Below are positions 14,436-24,953 of a stretch of DNA of 64,000 nucleotides, piece by piece. The notes beneath the pieces were generated by a model. That model was not told where the DNA came from and did no database searches. It saw only the letters and a program-made list of their open reading frames with translations. The DNA is from Lysobacteraceae bacterium NML08-0793 (lineage in GTDB: Bacteria > Pseudomonadota > Gammaproteobacteria > Xanthomonadales > Xanthomonadaceae): contig NWQR01000002.1 in assembly GCA_002798275.1 (NCBI GenBank), forward strand, positions 124,001 to 188,000, written 5' to 3'. The position numbers and the translations under genes are program-made. Each line of letters starts with the position of its first letter. The stretch's first letter is position 1.

Positions 14436-14704
14436 GGGGTCGCCCTTTCGGCCAGACACAGAATCTTGGCCGCCTCCGACGCGCGCAGGGCAAACTGCGC
14501 CAGGTTCCCAAGACGCACGGCATAAGGCCCGCGCCCCAGCACCCCGGCCGATATCAGCGTGAGCGATTCGCCGCGCGAAAAGCCCAAATCCGCCAGACGG
14601 CGGGTGACCAGCGCATCCAGCTCGCCAAACGCCGCGTTGGGGGCAATCGACTCAATGCGAACCTGATCGCCTTGCGAAAAACAGGGTAAAGGCATGGGGG
14701 ACAT
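14432..14704 (-). CDS. feoA: FeoA, SH3-like partner of FeoB
   Basis: 90 residues with a FeoA SH3-like core: RRLADLGFSRGESLTLISAGVLGRGPYAVRLGN in shortened form shows the family's RLxxLGLxxGxxxxxxxxxPxGGPxxxxxG pattern, then FALRASEAAKILCL matches the alRxxeA..i.v end. FeoA binds and regulates FeoB. The ATG at 14704 (AGGTCAG upstream) is preferred over a TTG at 14722. It overlaps feoB by four bases. Confidence 0.92.
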   Translation of the reverse strand: MSPMPLPCFSQGDQVRIESIAPNAAFGELDALVTRRLADLGFSRGESLTLISAGVLGRGPYAVRLGNLAQFALRASEAAKILCLAERATP

Positions 14705-14753
14705 GGGCTGACCTGATGACAATGCATGAACTCAAAAGCAACGGGCAATTCTA

Positions 14754-14770
14754 AATGAAAACGATTTGCA
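14754..14770. promoter_or_regulatory. Candidate Fur box upstream of feoA
   Basis: AATGAAAACGATTTGCA matches the core of the Fur consensus (AATGATAATCATTATCA) at 12 of 17 positions. It lies about 50 bp upstream of the feoA start, the normal place for iron repression of feoAB. Confidence 0.6.
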
Positions 14771-15027
14771 AATACAGCAAAGAAAACACTTGCACATCAG
14801 CGACTTGAGTCTTGACAGCCCCCCTACCCTTGGCAATACAGCAGCTTTGCGCTGCAACTGGCCACATCCAATACTTGGATAGCGCCTGTACCTTTATATC
14901 GCTCCGCATTGCTACAAGCCTCCATGCAAAGCGTCCTGAAACCCATGAAGAATGCTTGAAAAACCTGCCTAATCCAAGTTGACTTGCCAACCGAATCTTC
15001 TTTAGTCAGACGATCCCTTTCACTCCC
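14771..15027. other. Gene-free stretch upstream of the feo operon
   Basis: About 250 bp between the Fur-box region and the end of the Old Yellow Enzyme gene. No coding frame with a ribosome site, no long hairpin and no repeat is visible; an open frame on the minus strand has unconvincing composition. The stretch looks AT-richer than its neighbours. Confidence 0.5.
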
Positions 15028-16116
15028 CTACCGCTTGTTCTTTGACGGCGGATAAAAATCCATTCCCAGCCTTGTGCCGTGCAGCATGGCCGGGGTGTAG
15101 CGGTAGAAATCCACTTTATTCCAGTCCAAATGGGTTTGGATTCCGTTGTCCCGTCCGCCGGTGAGCAGTTCCACCAAATTCGGGTTGAGCATCACGCTTT
15201 TGCCTAAAGCGATAAACTCCGCCCAGCCGGTTTGCCACGCCCGTGCGATGTCGTCGCCGGTATAAAGATTGCCCACGCCAATCAGCGGCAGCCGCCCGCC
15301 AATGCGCTCGTGAATCAGCTTCATGCGGTATTCGTCATTACCGCCACGCCGTACCTTTTTATAAAAATCCCACAGCGAAACGTGCAGATATTGCAAAGGT
15401 TTTTGGCACAAGGCATCTATCAGGGCGAGCGTGTCGTGCATGGTCAAGCCCTGCTCGCCCGGCTCTTCGGGGGAAAAGCGGTAGCCGATGATGAAATCGG
15501 GGCGTTGGTGGCGTTGGCGGACTTCGTCCATCGCGTCCACTATCGCCAGCGGAAAACGCAATTTATCGCCCCATTCATCGCTGCGGCGGTTGGTTTGGGC
15601 GGAGACGAATTGTTGAATCAGCCAGCCGTTTGCGCCGTGAATTTCCACACCGTCAAAACCGGCGCGCAAGGCCAATTCCGCCGCATAGGCAAAGCTTTGC
15701 ACCATTTCCGCCACTTCGTCCGAAGTCATGGCACGAAAACGCCCAAACGGATCGCCGCTGGGCGCAAGCACATCACGCCCTTGCGAGCGCAAACCGGCGT
15801 GTGCCAGTTGCACCACCGCTTTTGCCCCTTGCGAATGGGCGATGTGCACATATTCACGCAAGGTCGGCAGATGCGCTTCGGAAAAAGCGTGCGGCGACGG
15901 AAAACCCACACCGCTGGGGTGAACGTTGGTAAAGGGTGCGACAAACAGCCCGAAGCCTTCAAAGCGGTCATGCCAAAAACGGCGGGCAGCGGGCGTGAGT
16001 TCGCCGTTGTCGCCCGAGTCGTAAATGGTCAAAGGGGCGACCACCAGGCGATTTTTTAAGACGACGCCGTTGTTGAGCGTGTAGGGCTGAAACAACGGTT
16101 CATATTGTTTTTTCAT
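15028..16116 (-). CDS. NADH:flavin oxidoreductase, Old Yellow Enzyme family
   Basis: 362 residues, full-length (beta/alpha)8 FMN barrel. NRLVVAPLTIYDS (about 22-34) binds FMN, LAHAGLRS (about 103-110) and GFDGVEIHGANGWLIQQFVSAQTNRRSDEWG in shortened form carry the conserved HxxN pair (H157/N160 region) and the DxxGG-like continuation; IGVGNLYTGDD and EFIALGKSVMLNP bind the phosphate. Members reduce activated C=C bonds in enones and nitro compounds. It lies 10 bp after the luciferase-like gene on the same strand. Confidence 0.93.
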   Translation of the reverse strand: MKKQYEPLFQPYTLNNGVVLKNRLVVAPLTIYDSGDNGELTPAARRFWHDRFEGFGLFVAPFTNVHPSGVGFPSPHAFSEAHLPTLREYVHIAHSQGAKAVVQLAHAGLRSQGRDVLAPSGDPFGRFRAMTSDEVAEMVQSFAYAAELALRAGFDGVEIHGANGWLIQQFVSAQTNRRSDEWGDKLRFPLAIVDAMDEVRQRHQRPDFIIGYRFSPEEPGEQGLTMHDTLALIDALCQKPLQYLHVSLWDFYKKVRRGGNDEYRMKLIHERIGGRLPLIGVGNLYTGDDIARAWQTGWAEFIALGKSVMLNPNLVELLTGGRDNGIQTHLDWNKVDFYRYTPAMLHGTRLGMDFYPPSKNKR

Positions 16117-16126
16117 GTGTTTTTCC

Positions 16127-17092
16127 TTATGCCGAAAAATGCGGCACCACGTTTTCCAGTAAATCCTGCATGGTTTCTAGTGGCGGACGGCGGGTCGGCT
16201 TGAGATTGATGGCAATGTGCGCCACGCCTTGCGATTGCTGTTGCCGCCAAAAATCCACCAAGCTGTTCGCACCGCCGCGCAATAAAATATTGTGATACAG
16301 GCGTGCGGGGGCGTTCGGGTCTTCCAGCAGTTCCACCATATTGGCGTAACCGAACGGGTGCCACGTTTGCCCATCGCCCAGCTCCGCCACGGTGCGGATA
16401 ATCTCGCCGACGCTGTTCGGGTCAATGCCGTGCCAAATCCACGCATCGGCTTGATTCGCCAGCCAATCCAATTCTTGTCTGGCACGCCCGATGGCCAACA
16501 TCGGCAAGCCGTTTTCAGGCTTCGGCACCAAATCCAAATCGCCGCTGAAACGCCCGTAATGCTGGGTATCAAACTGCGGAAAGCGTTCCTGCGTCAGCTT
16601 GCGAATAATTTGCCAGGCTTCCCGAAAGCGTTCGGCACGGTTGTCAAAGTTTTGCGCAAACGCTGGATATTCACTCGGACGGTCGCCGCTGGACATGCCG
16701 AGCATAAAACGCCCACCGCTCAAGGCATCAATGGACGCCGCTTCTTTGGCGGTCAAAATCGGCTCACGCAACGGCGCGACAAAGCCCGCACTGCCCAAGG
16801 CAATCCGTTCGGTTTGGGCGGCCAGAAAACCGAGCGTAACCGCTGGGTCGTAAACCTGCCCCACATCGCCAAAACCGGGGTCGTAAAACGGCACATCACG
16901 CACCTACAACGCTGCCAAACCGCTGCCGTCCGCCATTTTTGCCAATCGGGAAAATTCCGTCATATCGGGAAACGGGCTGTCGGGATAACCCATAAAAGGC
17001 GCAATCAGCCCCAATGTCAGTTTGTTTTGCTGAAACGTGCGGGCAAAACCGGCGTGGTTTTGCAAGTGTTGGGGAAGGGTCAAATGCGACAT
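16127..17092 (-). pseudogene. Luciferase-like (LLM) oxidoreductase, interrupted by an in-frame amber codon
   Basis: The reading frame from ATG 17092 to 16127 would encode 321 residues, the normal length of this LLM subgroup. Codon 63 (16904-16906) is TAG. The flanking residues SGLAAL-stop-VRDVPFYDPGFGDVG match a family motif in which a Trp (AALWVRDVP) stands at this place, so a single TGG to TAG change explains it. The rest shows normal LLM signatures: GSAGFVAPLREPILTAKE, GGRFMLGMSSGD, WLANQADAWIWHG. If active it would use reduced FMN to oxidise a small substrate. It is transcribed with the Old Yellow Enzyme gene and is divergent from a LysR gene. Amber read-through or an assembly error are the alternatives. 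Confidence 0.88.
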
Positions 17093-17126
17093 GGCACACA
17101 TCCTTTGGTTCCTGTTTGGATAGGAT

Positions 17127-17139
17127 GCGCATGATGCGC
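17127..17139. promoter_or_regulatory. Candidate LysR operator palindrome
   Basis: GCGCAT-G-ATGCGC is a perfect 6-1-6 inverted repeat in the 101-bp divergent promoter between the LLM gene and the LysR gene. TAGAAT (17149-17154) is a plausible -10 for the LysR direction. Confidence 0.45.
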
Positions 17140-17193
17140 CTTTCTTTGTAGAATGTGTTTCCCCAATCTGGCAACCAAAAGGCACAAGATTCG

Positions 17194-18117
17194 ATGGAGG
17201 CGCGCAATCTGGACGACATCGCCACCTTGATGACGGTGGTGCAGCAAGGCTCTTTCAGTGCGGCCGCCAAAAATCTGGGGCTGACCCGTTCGGCGGTGGG
17301 CAAGCGCATCGCCCGGCTGGAAGAGCGGCTGCAAGTGCGCTTGCTCCAGCGCAATACCCGAAACCTGAGCCTGACCGAAGAAGGCCAGTTGTTTGCCGAG
17401 CGTTGTGCGGCGGCGTTGGAAGAGTTGGAATTTGCCGAGCAACTCTTGGCGCAGCGCCACGCCCAGCCGTCGGGGCGGCTCAAAATCAGCCTGCCGGTGG
17501 AATGGGGGCGGCTTTATTTCAAGCGCTTGTTGCCCGCCTATTTGGCGCGTTATCCGAAAGTGGAGTTGGACGTATCGCTCACCGACCGCTACGTGGATTT
17601 GATCGGCGAAAGCGTGGATTTGGCGGTGCGCATCGGCACACTACCCCACGACAGCAGCCTGTTGGCACGCCCTTTGGGGCAGCAAATCATGAGTTTGTGC
17701 GCGGCGCCCGATTATTTAAAGCACCACGGCACGCCGCAACATTTAAGCGATTTGGCGCAGCACAATTGCCTGCACTACCGCCGCGAAGGGCGGCCATTGG
17801 CCTGGCATTTTCAAGTGAACGGCAAAGCCGAATATTTCAACGGAAGAGGCTGCTTTCACGCCGACAGCGGCGAAATGCTGGCGCAAGCGGCATTGGCGGC
17901 CGTGGGCTTGGTGCAACTGCCGCATTATCTGGTGCAAAGCCATTTAGACAGCGGCAGCCTGATCGCCCTGCTGCCTGAAAACCAAAGCGCAGGCGTGCCG
18001 ATACAAATCCTCTACCCCAGCCGTAAGCAGCTTTCGCCGAAGATCAGGAGTTTTGTGGATTTTGTGGCTGAAGAAGTGGTGGCAAGGGGCGGATTGAAAA
18101 AAACGGATGCCGCCTGA
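17194..18117 (+). CDS. LysR-family transcriptional regulator
   Basis: 307 residues. The helix-turn-helix is GSFSAAAKNLGLTRSAVGKRIARLEERL in shortened form (about 18-45); the effector domain shows RLKISLPVEWGRLYFKRLLPAYLARYPKVELDVSL-type strands and SVDLAVRIG. It belongs to the same CrgA/DsdC-like group as the other two LysR proteins in the window. It is divergent from the LLM-Old Yellow Enzyme pair and probably regulates it. The start at 17194 aligns the HTH as in relatives. Its stop codon lies inside the uptake-sequence dyad at 18107-18148. Confidence 0.9.
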   Translation: MEARNLDDIATLMTVVQQGSFSAAAKNLGLTRSAVGKRIARLEERLQVRLLQRNTRNLSLTEEGQLFAERCAAALEELEFAEQLLAQRHAQPSGRLKISLPVEWGRLYFKRLLPAYLARYPKVELDVSLTDRYVDLIGESVDLAVRIGTLPHDSSLLARPLGQQIMSLCAAPDYLKHHGTPQHLSDLAQHNCLHYRREGRPLAWHFQVNGKAEYFNGRGCFHADSGEMLAQAALAAVGLVQLPHYLVQSHLDSGSLIALLPENQSAGVPIQILYPSRKQLSPKIRSFVDFVAEEVVARGGLKKTDAA

Positions 18118-18148
18118 AAGCCCAGGTGAAACGGCTTTCAGACGACAT
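18107..18148. terminator. Terminator built from uptake-sequence-like 12-mers of a second dialect
   Basis: ATGCCGCCTGAA (18107-18118) overlaps the LysR stop codon and differs by one base from the Neisseria DUS ATGCCGTCTGAA. TTCAGACGACAT (18137-18148) reads ATGTCGTCTGAA on the minus strand, one base from both ATGCCGTCTGAA and AGGTCGTCTGAA. The arms pair as GCCTGAAAGCC/GGCTTTCAGAC (10 of 11). On the minus strand a T7 run follows the stem (18098-18103 region), suiting termination of hchA. Confidence 0.72.
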
Positions 18149-18172
18149 CGTTTGGGGGATTTCGGCTACCTA

Positions 18173-19039
18173 TCAGCCTTGTTGCTTGGCGGCTTCGATC
18201 AGCGTGTCGGCGGCAAGAATGCCTAAGGCGTTGGCGGCAAGGGGGCTGTCGCCAGTGAGTAATTGGCGGTCGCGGCACACCTCGCCGCTGATGCCTTGGT
18301 TCACCACGGTCATGCCCAGTTTTTCCAAGCGTTCGGCCACCAGCCACGGCAGGCGACCGGGCATGTAGCCGATGTCGATGTTCGCGCCTTCGTCAAGGGC
18401 GTCGGGGAATACCGCCAGTTTGTAGCCGGCGAAGGGGAAGCTGCCGTGTTCGGCGGCGGCGTTGAGCGCGGCGGGGCCGTGGCAGAGGGTGATGATGTAG
18501 CGGTTTTGCGCCACCGCCCAGTTGAGCAGGCGGGCAACGTCTTTGCTGTGCGGAATGGCGGTAAACGCGCCGTGACCGCCCGGAATCAGCACGGCAAGAT
18601 AGGGCGAATCGGGCGCGATCGCCTGCTCGACGATGTCTGCCAGCTTGAGCGGTTTTTGCAGCTTGGGCAGGTAGGTTTGGAAAATGCCCTGCACGGCTTC
18701 GTCTTCCTGCGGCATCGCCCACATTTCAAATTTGGCGGCGTTGCCGGAAAGGGTGGCGACATCGATTTCAAAACCGGCTTCGTGGATATGCAGCATCGGT
18801 AGCAGGGTTTCGACGGGGTGGTTGCCGGTAGAGAAAAGTTTGCCGTTCTGCATTTGCAGGTAGCGTTCGTCGGTAGCAATCATCAGCACTTTGAATTTGC
18901 CGCCGGTGTAAGGCGCAGAAAATTTCACACCGTCGAAATCGGTTTTCGGCGCGGTGTATTGCGAAAGCGAGTATTCGGAAGGGAAAAAGGCGTTGTATTC
19001 GGCATGATCCGGTACGGGTTTGCGACTTAAGTCGTTCAT
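18173..19039 (-). CDS. hchA: Protein deglycase / glyoxalase III Hsp31 (DJ-1/PfpI family)
   Basis: 288 residues, close to the 283 of E. coli HchA with nearly the same numbering: Glu77 ([11 protein letters not shown]), nucleophile Cys186 with His187 (TLCHGPAAL) and Asp213 ([10 protein letters not shown]) form the active site. The N-terminal [19 protein letters not shown] is the Hsp31 linker-loop region. The protein converts methylglyoxal to lactate without glutathione and acts as a holding chaperone in the cytoplasm. A GGAG ribosome site precedes ATG 19039. It follows the broken hydrolase gene and the flavodoxin gene on the same strand, next to an AraC regulator of the YqhC kind. Confidence 0.95.
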   Translation of the reverse strand: MNDLSRKPVPDHAEYNAFFPSEYSLSQYTAPKTDFDGVKFSAPYTGGKFKVLMIATDERYLQMQNGKLFSTGNHPVETLLPMLHIHEAGFEIDVATLSGNAAKFEMWAMPQEDEAVQGIFQTYLPKLQKPLKLADIVEQAIAPDSPYLAVLIPGGHGAFTAIPHSKDVARLLNWAVAQNRYIITLCHGPAALNAAAEHGSFPFAGYKLAVFPDALDEGANIDIGYMPGRLPWLVAERLEKLGMTVVNQGISGEVCRDRQLLTGDSPLAANALGILAADTLIEAAKQQG

Positions 19040-19113
19040 GGAAGCTCCAGGATAAAGTTTGTTTAAATGTCTGCGGGCGTTTGGCTTGACGGATTGTTTA
19101 AGTCGAAATGGTT

Positions 19114-20078
19114 TTATTTCATATGCTTGGCGAAGAAATCCAGCACCATTTTCGGCTCGCGACCGAACCAGTTGTAGCCGTCGCGGAAGCGCTTGGTCGT
19201 GCCTTCGATCCAGTGGAGTTCTTTTTCTTTTGAGCCCAGCAGGTCGAAGGTTTTTTGGCCGTCTTCGGGGTTGCGCGTCCATTCGTCGTCGCGCGCCTGG
19301 AAGGAGAAGGTGGGCATTTTCACGGCATGCGCCCAGCGGGCACCAGCCATTTCTTCGGCGGTGAAGCCGCCCATTTTCATCAGTTCCAAATCCAGCAGCG
19401 GCTGATACTGCTGCACGCCGAGCAGGGCGGAAAACGCGTCGAACACCGCCTCCATTGAAGGCACGAGCGGGCTGACCATGCAGCGCACGTTTTCAAACAG
19501 TTCGGGGCGCTCTTTGATGGCGCGGTATTGCGAAATGCCGCCCAGGCACTGGCTGTACAGGCCGACGGTCATTTTGGAGAGTTCGGGGTGGGCATCGGCC
19601 CATTTTTTCACGCCCACGCAGTCGCGCCATTCCCAGTTGCCGACGCCGCAAAGGCCGCCGTTCGCCGCCGCGCTGTTGCCGTGGTTGCGAAAATCGTAGG
19701 TCAGCACGTTGTAGCCGGCATCGGTCAAATGCTTGTATTGAATGACGAAATCGATTTCCACCGCGTCAAAACCCGCCCACGGCATGCCGAAATGGCCGGG
19801 AAAGCCCGCGCGGCACATCGGCAGGGCGTGGTTGAAAATAATCAACTTGTCGCTTTTTTCTTTGGCGGGGATATACCACCTTCCAGCGGCGTGCCGTCGT
19901 CGGACAGAATCACCACGTCGTGATATTCCATGCCGTATTCGTCGGGCGTTTTGAAGATAAAGCTGCGCAGCGGGCGGACGATGTTCGCCAAGCCTTTCAC
20001 TTTTTCGTAATCTTCGGGGGAGATGGATTTTTCCTGTTCCAGCGCGAGGGCGAGGCGTTCGGGAGAGATTCTTGCCAT
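19114..20078 (-). pseudogene. Alpha/beta hydrolase, disrupted by a 1-bp deletion
   Basis: From ATG 20078 the frame reads about 67 residues to ...SDDGTPLEGG and then runs off family homology; from about 19878 onward another frame reads WYIPAKEKSDKLIIFNHALP and continues to the normal end at 19114. Adding one base between 19878 and 19879 restores one protein of 321 residues (965 bp + 1). The second part shows FDFRNHGNS-like strand (YDFRNHGNSAAANG), the nucleophile-elbow region LYSQCLGG and a late His ([16 protein letters not shown]). It would be a serine or cysteine-type hydrolase of unknown substrate. Either a recent pseudogene or an assembly error; a programmed frameshift seems unlikely as no slippery run is present. 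Confidence 0.88.
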
Positions 20079-20101
20079 GTCGGTTTTCCTTGTGTTGAGG
20101 G

Positions 20102-20740
20102 TTAATGAGGTTCTTGCAACAATTGTTCGGTATGTTGCAAAATGGTTTCTGCATCCGCCTGCTGCCCCATGCGGCCGCGGACAAAATACAGATGCTTTTT
20201 AAAATTTCCGCCGTTTTGCTCGATGATGCGTTTGAAATCATCAATGTAGCGCGGCTCGAATTTGCTGTTCATGGTATTGAACAGAATCACGTTTTTGCCG
20301 GAAAAATCGTTGTTGCGCGCAAAAGCGTAAATCTGCGGCGCAGGGCTGTACAGCCATACGGGCGAACCGATATACACGGTATCGTAGCCGCTCAAATCGA
20401 CTGTGCGGGGCGTGATGTCGGCATCGGTGCTGCGGGCGTCCCGCAATGCCTGAATCCAACCTGTCAAACCGATTTGATTGCGCGATGATTGCAGCGGAAG
20501 CACGTCTGCCCGCCGGATTTGGGCAATTTTTCGCGCCATCAGTTCGGTGTTGCCGGAGCGCGAAAAAAACACCACCAGAGTCTTGCCGTCGCCCGCTTCT
20601 GCGGGCGCGAAGCGTTCAATCCGTTTTTGATTTTGGCGGTATTGGTACGAATCGATGCCGACAATCGCAGCCACCGCCGCCAATACCGCCAACAGGCTCA
20701 AGCCTATCGCCCACAACAGCATTTTTTGCCACCCCATCAT
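20102..20740 (-). CDS. Membrane-anchored flavodoxin-family protein
   Basis: 212 residues. One N-terminal transmembrane helix (about 8-28) with a short basic linker is followed by a flavodoxin domain: TLVVFFSRSGNTELMARKIA (about 54-73) is the FMN-phosphate loop SxSGNT, YDTVYIGSPVWLYSPAPQIYAF carries the aromatic FMN-stacking loop, and the last part has the NFKKHLYFVRG strand. It probably transfers electrons at the cytoplasmic or periplasmic membrane face; topology is uncertain. The start overlaps the stop of a 33-codon frame upstream. It heads a leftward unit with the broken hydrolase (23 bp away) and hchA. Confidence 0.88.
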   Translation of the reverse strand: MMGWQKMLLWAIGLSLLAVLAAVAAIVGIDSYQYRQNQKRIERFAPAEAGDGKTLVVFFSRSGNTELMARKIAQIRRADVLPLQSSRNQIGLTGWIQALRDARSTDADITPRTVDLSGYDTVYIGSPVWLYSPAPQIYAFARNNDFSGKNVILFNTMNSKFEPRYIDDFKRIIEQNGGNFKKHLYFVRGRMGQQADAETILQHTEQLLQEPH

Positions 20741-20838
20741 GCACGCAGCACGTCAAGCAAGCGTTGGGCGTGGTCGGCGGCTTTGGCCTGCACCGCCCCA
20801 GAGCCGTGCATCAACAGCCCAGCAGGCTTTTGATTCAT
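20737..20838 (-). CDS. Small ORF upstream of the flavodoxin gene, unknown
   Basis: 33 codons with a good AAGGA ribosome site eight bases before ATG 20838, ending in TGA inside the flavodoxin start (ATGATG), so the two are translationally coupled. The peptide (MNQKPAGLLMHGSGAVQAKA then ADHAQRLLDVLRA) is not hydrophobic and ends in an amphipathic helix. I do not recognise it. It could be a leader peptide or the surviving start of a lost gene. Confidence 0.4.
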   Translation of the reverse strand: MNQKPAGLLMHGSGAVQAKAADHAQRLLDVLRA

Positions 20839-21017
20839 ATGGATATTCCTTGAAAAGTGCCTTTCAAAACCGAAAAGCTGATACAAAAAATGCCGCCAAT
20901 CGGGCACGTCGGCATTGTAGCGCCGCGCTTTTGCATGGGGCTTGCCCGAAACAACGCATTTCTTGCCCAAAACAACAAAAATCTGGCAAAGCTAACGCAG
21001 GTAAAATTGGCAAAAAC

Positions 21018-21023
21018 TATAAT
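21018..21023 (+). promoter_or_regulatory. -10 box of the AraC gene
   Basis: A perfect TATAAT lies 27 bp upstream of the AraC ATG. No good -35 box is seen 16-18 bp upstream (TAACGC at best), and no obvious palindrome is present, so activation by the AraC protein itself is possible. Confidence 0.45.
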
Positions 21024-21050
21024 CCAGCCAACAAATACAAGCAGAAAACG

Positions 21051-21926
21051 ATGATTGAAGCGCTCATCGCCCTTGCCCGAAATCTCGCTCCGCAAGAAGG
21101 CATCAATACCTGTCTCTTGCCTGATGTGGAAATCTACCGCTTTTCCAGCACCAATACCCCGCCTCTGTACAGCACTTTTTCCACCAGCCTGACACTGACC
21201 CTGCAAGGGCAGAAAGAAATCATCTGTGGCGCGCAAAGCCACCGCTACGGCGCAGGTGAGGCGGCGCTAATCGCGCTTGATATGCCGCTGAGCGCACGCA
21301 TTACCCAGGCCACGCCCGCACGCCCCTATCTGTGCGTGCATATCGCACTGGATGCGGCGCAAATGAGCAAAACTGCTGCCGCAAGCCCACCACTTGTCCA
21401 GTCTGCCACACCGGCTGCCCTCGGTATTTTTACTGCGGATGAAGGCTTGCTCGACAGCATCCGCCGCCTTTTGCAGCTAGCTGCACATGCCGAGCTGTTG
21501 CCGCAGCTTTTGCCCCTGATTCACCAGGAAATTGCCGTGCGTCTGCTGCATCACCCGGCAAGCCGCGCTCTGCTGCAACCGCTGCTTACCGGTAGTCAAC
21601 CCTCGCGCCGCATCGCCCAAGCGGTCACTTTGCTGAAACAAAACATGTATGAAAAAGTCGCCATCGACGCCCTGGCAACCGAACTGCACATGAGTCCTGC
21701 CGCTTTCCGGCAGCATTTCAAGCACATCACCGGGCTCAGCCCGCTGCAATACCAAAAGCAGCTGCGCCTGCAAGCTGCCCGGCAACTGCTGCACCAAGGA
21801 CATACCGCCGCTGAAGCCGCCGCCCGTGTGGGCTACGAAAGCGCCAGCCAGTTCTCGCGCGAATACCGTCGCCACTTCGGCAGCCCACCCGCCACCGATG
21901 CCGGACAAGCCCAGCCGAAAAACTAA
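21051..21926 (+). CDS. AraC-family regulator (YqhC-like N-terminal domain)
   Basis: 291 residues. The N-terminal AraC_N/cupin-like domain (about 15-165) shows LTLTLQGQKEIICG...HRYGAGEAALIALDMPLSARITQATPARPYL-type strands in shortened form, as in YqhC, which senses aldehydes and activates an alcohol dehydrogenase and an aldo/keto reductase in E. coli. The C-terminal double HTH (about 195-285) includes VAIDALATELHMSPAAFRQHF and AARVGYESASQFSREYRRHFG. It is divergent from the flavodoxin-hydrolase-hchA unit, and an aldehyde or methylglyoxal response is a reasonable inference. Confidence 0.9.
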   Translation: MIEALIALARNLAPQEGINTCLLPDVEIYRFSSTNTPPLYSTFSTSLTLTLQGQKEIICGAQSHRYGAGEAALIALDMPLSARITQATPARPYLCVHIALDAAQMSKTAAASPPLVQSATPAALGIFTADEGLLDSIRRLLQLAAHAELLPQLLPLIHQEIAVRLLHHPASRALLQPLLTGSQPSRRIAQAVTLLKQNMYEKVAIDALATELHMSPAAFRQHFKHITGLSPLQYQKQLRLQAARQLLHQGHTAAEAAARVGYESASQFSREYRRHFGSPPATDAGQAQPKN

Positions 21927-22005
21927 GCAGCGCAATTTGCACCATTGCAATCGGCCTGCCCCACCCCGCTATGTGCTGACTGCAATCGCGGCCAGTCTTG
22001 CCACA

Positions 22006-22886
22006 TCAGAAAAATGCCGCGCCTTTGAGTTCGGATATTTCATCGCGCGTGCCGAAGCGGCCGCGCTCGTCGCAGGTCAAACTTGCCATCGCGCAGTTCG
22101 GGTCATGGGTGAAATACAGGCGCACATCGCGTGCCAAGAGGTCTTGCAGCAGCGCCTGTTTTTCGTCGATCAAAAGCTCTGCGTTGCGGTCATAGCCCAT
22201 GGTGATGGGCACATGTACCCACGGCTTTCCGGGAATGAGGTCGGCGCAAAACAGCAGCCCGCCACGCGCCGCGCCGTCCGTTTCCGCGCCGAGAATTTCT
22301 GCCAGCATCAGTCCCGGCGTGTGGCCATCGCTGTAATGAAAACGCACATGCTCGCCCAGGGCTTGCGAATAGGCGCCTTCGACAATCTCCAGCCGAGCGC
22401 TTTTTTCAAGCAAGTCGGTCAGGCCGGGAATGAAACTGGCTCGATCGCGAGGGTGGGGATTCAATGCGCGCTGCCAGCAATTGCGGCTGACCAGAAACTG
22501 CGCATTCGGAAACAGCAGTTCCGGCGCTGCGCCTTCTACCCACGGAGCCAGCAAGCCGCCAGCGTGGTCGAAATGCAGATGCGAAAGCACCACCACATCA
22601 ATGTCCTGATGGCTGAAGCCTGCCGCTTGCAGGGAATCGAGCAAGACATGCCGGCTTTCCTGCACACCGTAACGCTCGCGCATTTTCGGCTCGAAAAACG
22701 CGCCGATGCCGGTTTCAAACAGTACGGTTTTACCGTTCAAGCCATCGGCCAGTAGCGCTCGGCAGGCCAGCGGCACGCGGTTCAATTCATCCGCTGGCAG
22801 CCATTTTTGCCACATTTGCCGCGGGGCGTTGCCGAACATCGCGCCGCCATCGAGCTTTTGCGAATTGCCCAGAATCGACCAGAGTT

Positions 22887-22890
<4 letters not shown>
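22006..22890 (-). CDS. MBL-fold metallohydrolase
   Basis: 294 residues of metallo-beta-lactamase fold. The zinc motif is [10 protein letters not shown] (His104, His106, Asp108, His109); further ligands are in [10 protein letters not shown] (about 187) and [13 protein letters not shown] with Asp. The general layout is that of quorum-quenching lactonases and the YtnP/AttM-like group, but the substrate is not predictable. Its ATG overlaps the ggt stop codon by four bases, so it is co-translated with ggt, ferredoxin and upstream genes. The conserved block of housekeeping genes begins here. Confidence 0.88.
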
Positions 22891-24946
<2,056 letters not shown>

Positions 24947-24953
24947 TCACCGC

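Noticed and set aside
14751-14990. 79-codon minus-strand frame upstream of feoA
   Set aside because: It covers the Fur-box region, has no ribosome site and no recognisable composition.
17980-17995. CTGCTGCCTGAA inside the LysR coding sequence as an uptake sequence
   Set aside because: Only 10 of 12 match and the codons spell a normal LLPEN; single in-gene matches like this (also near 53550) are expected by chance in GC-rich coding DNA.
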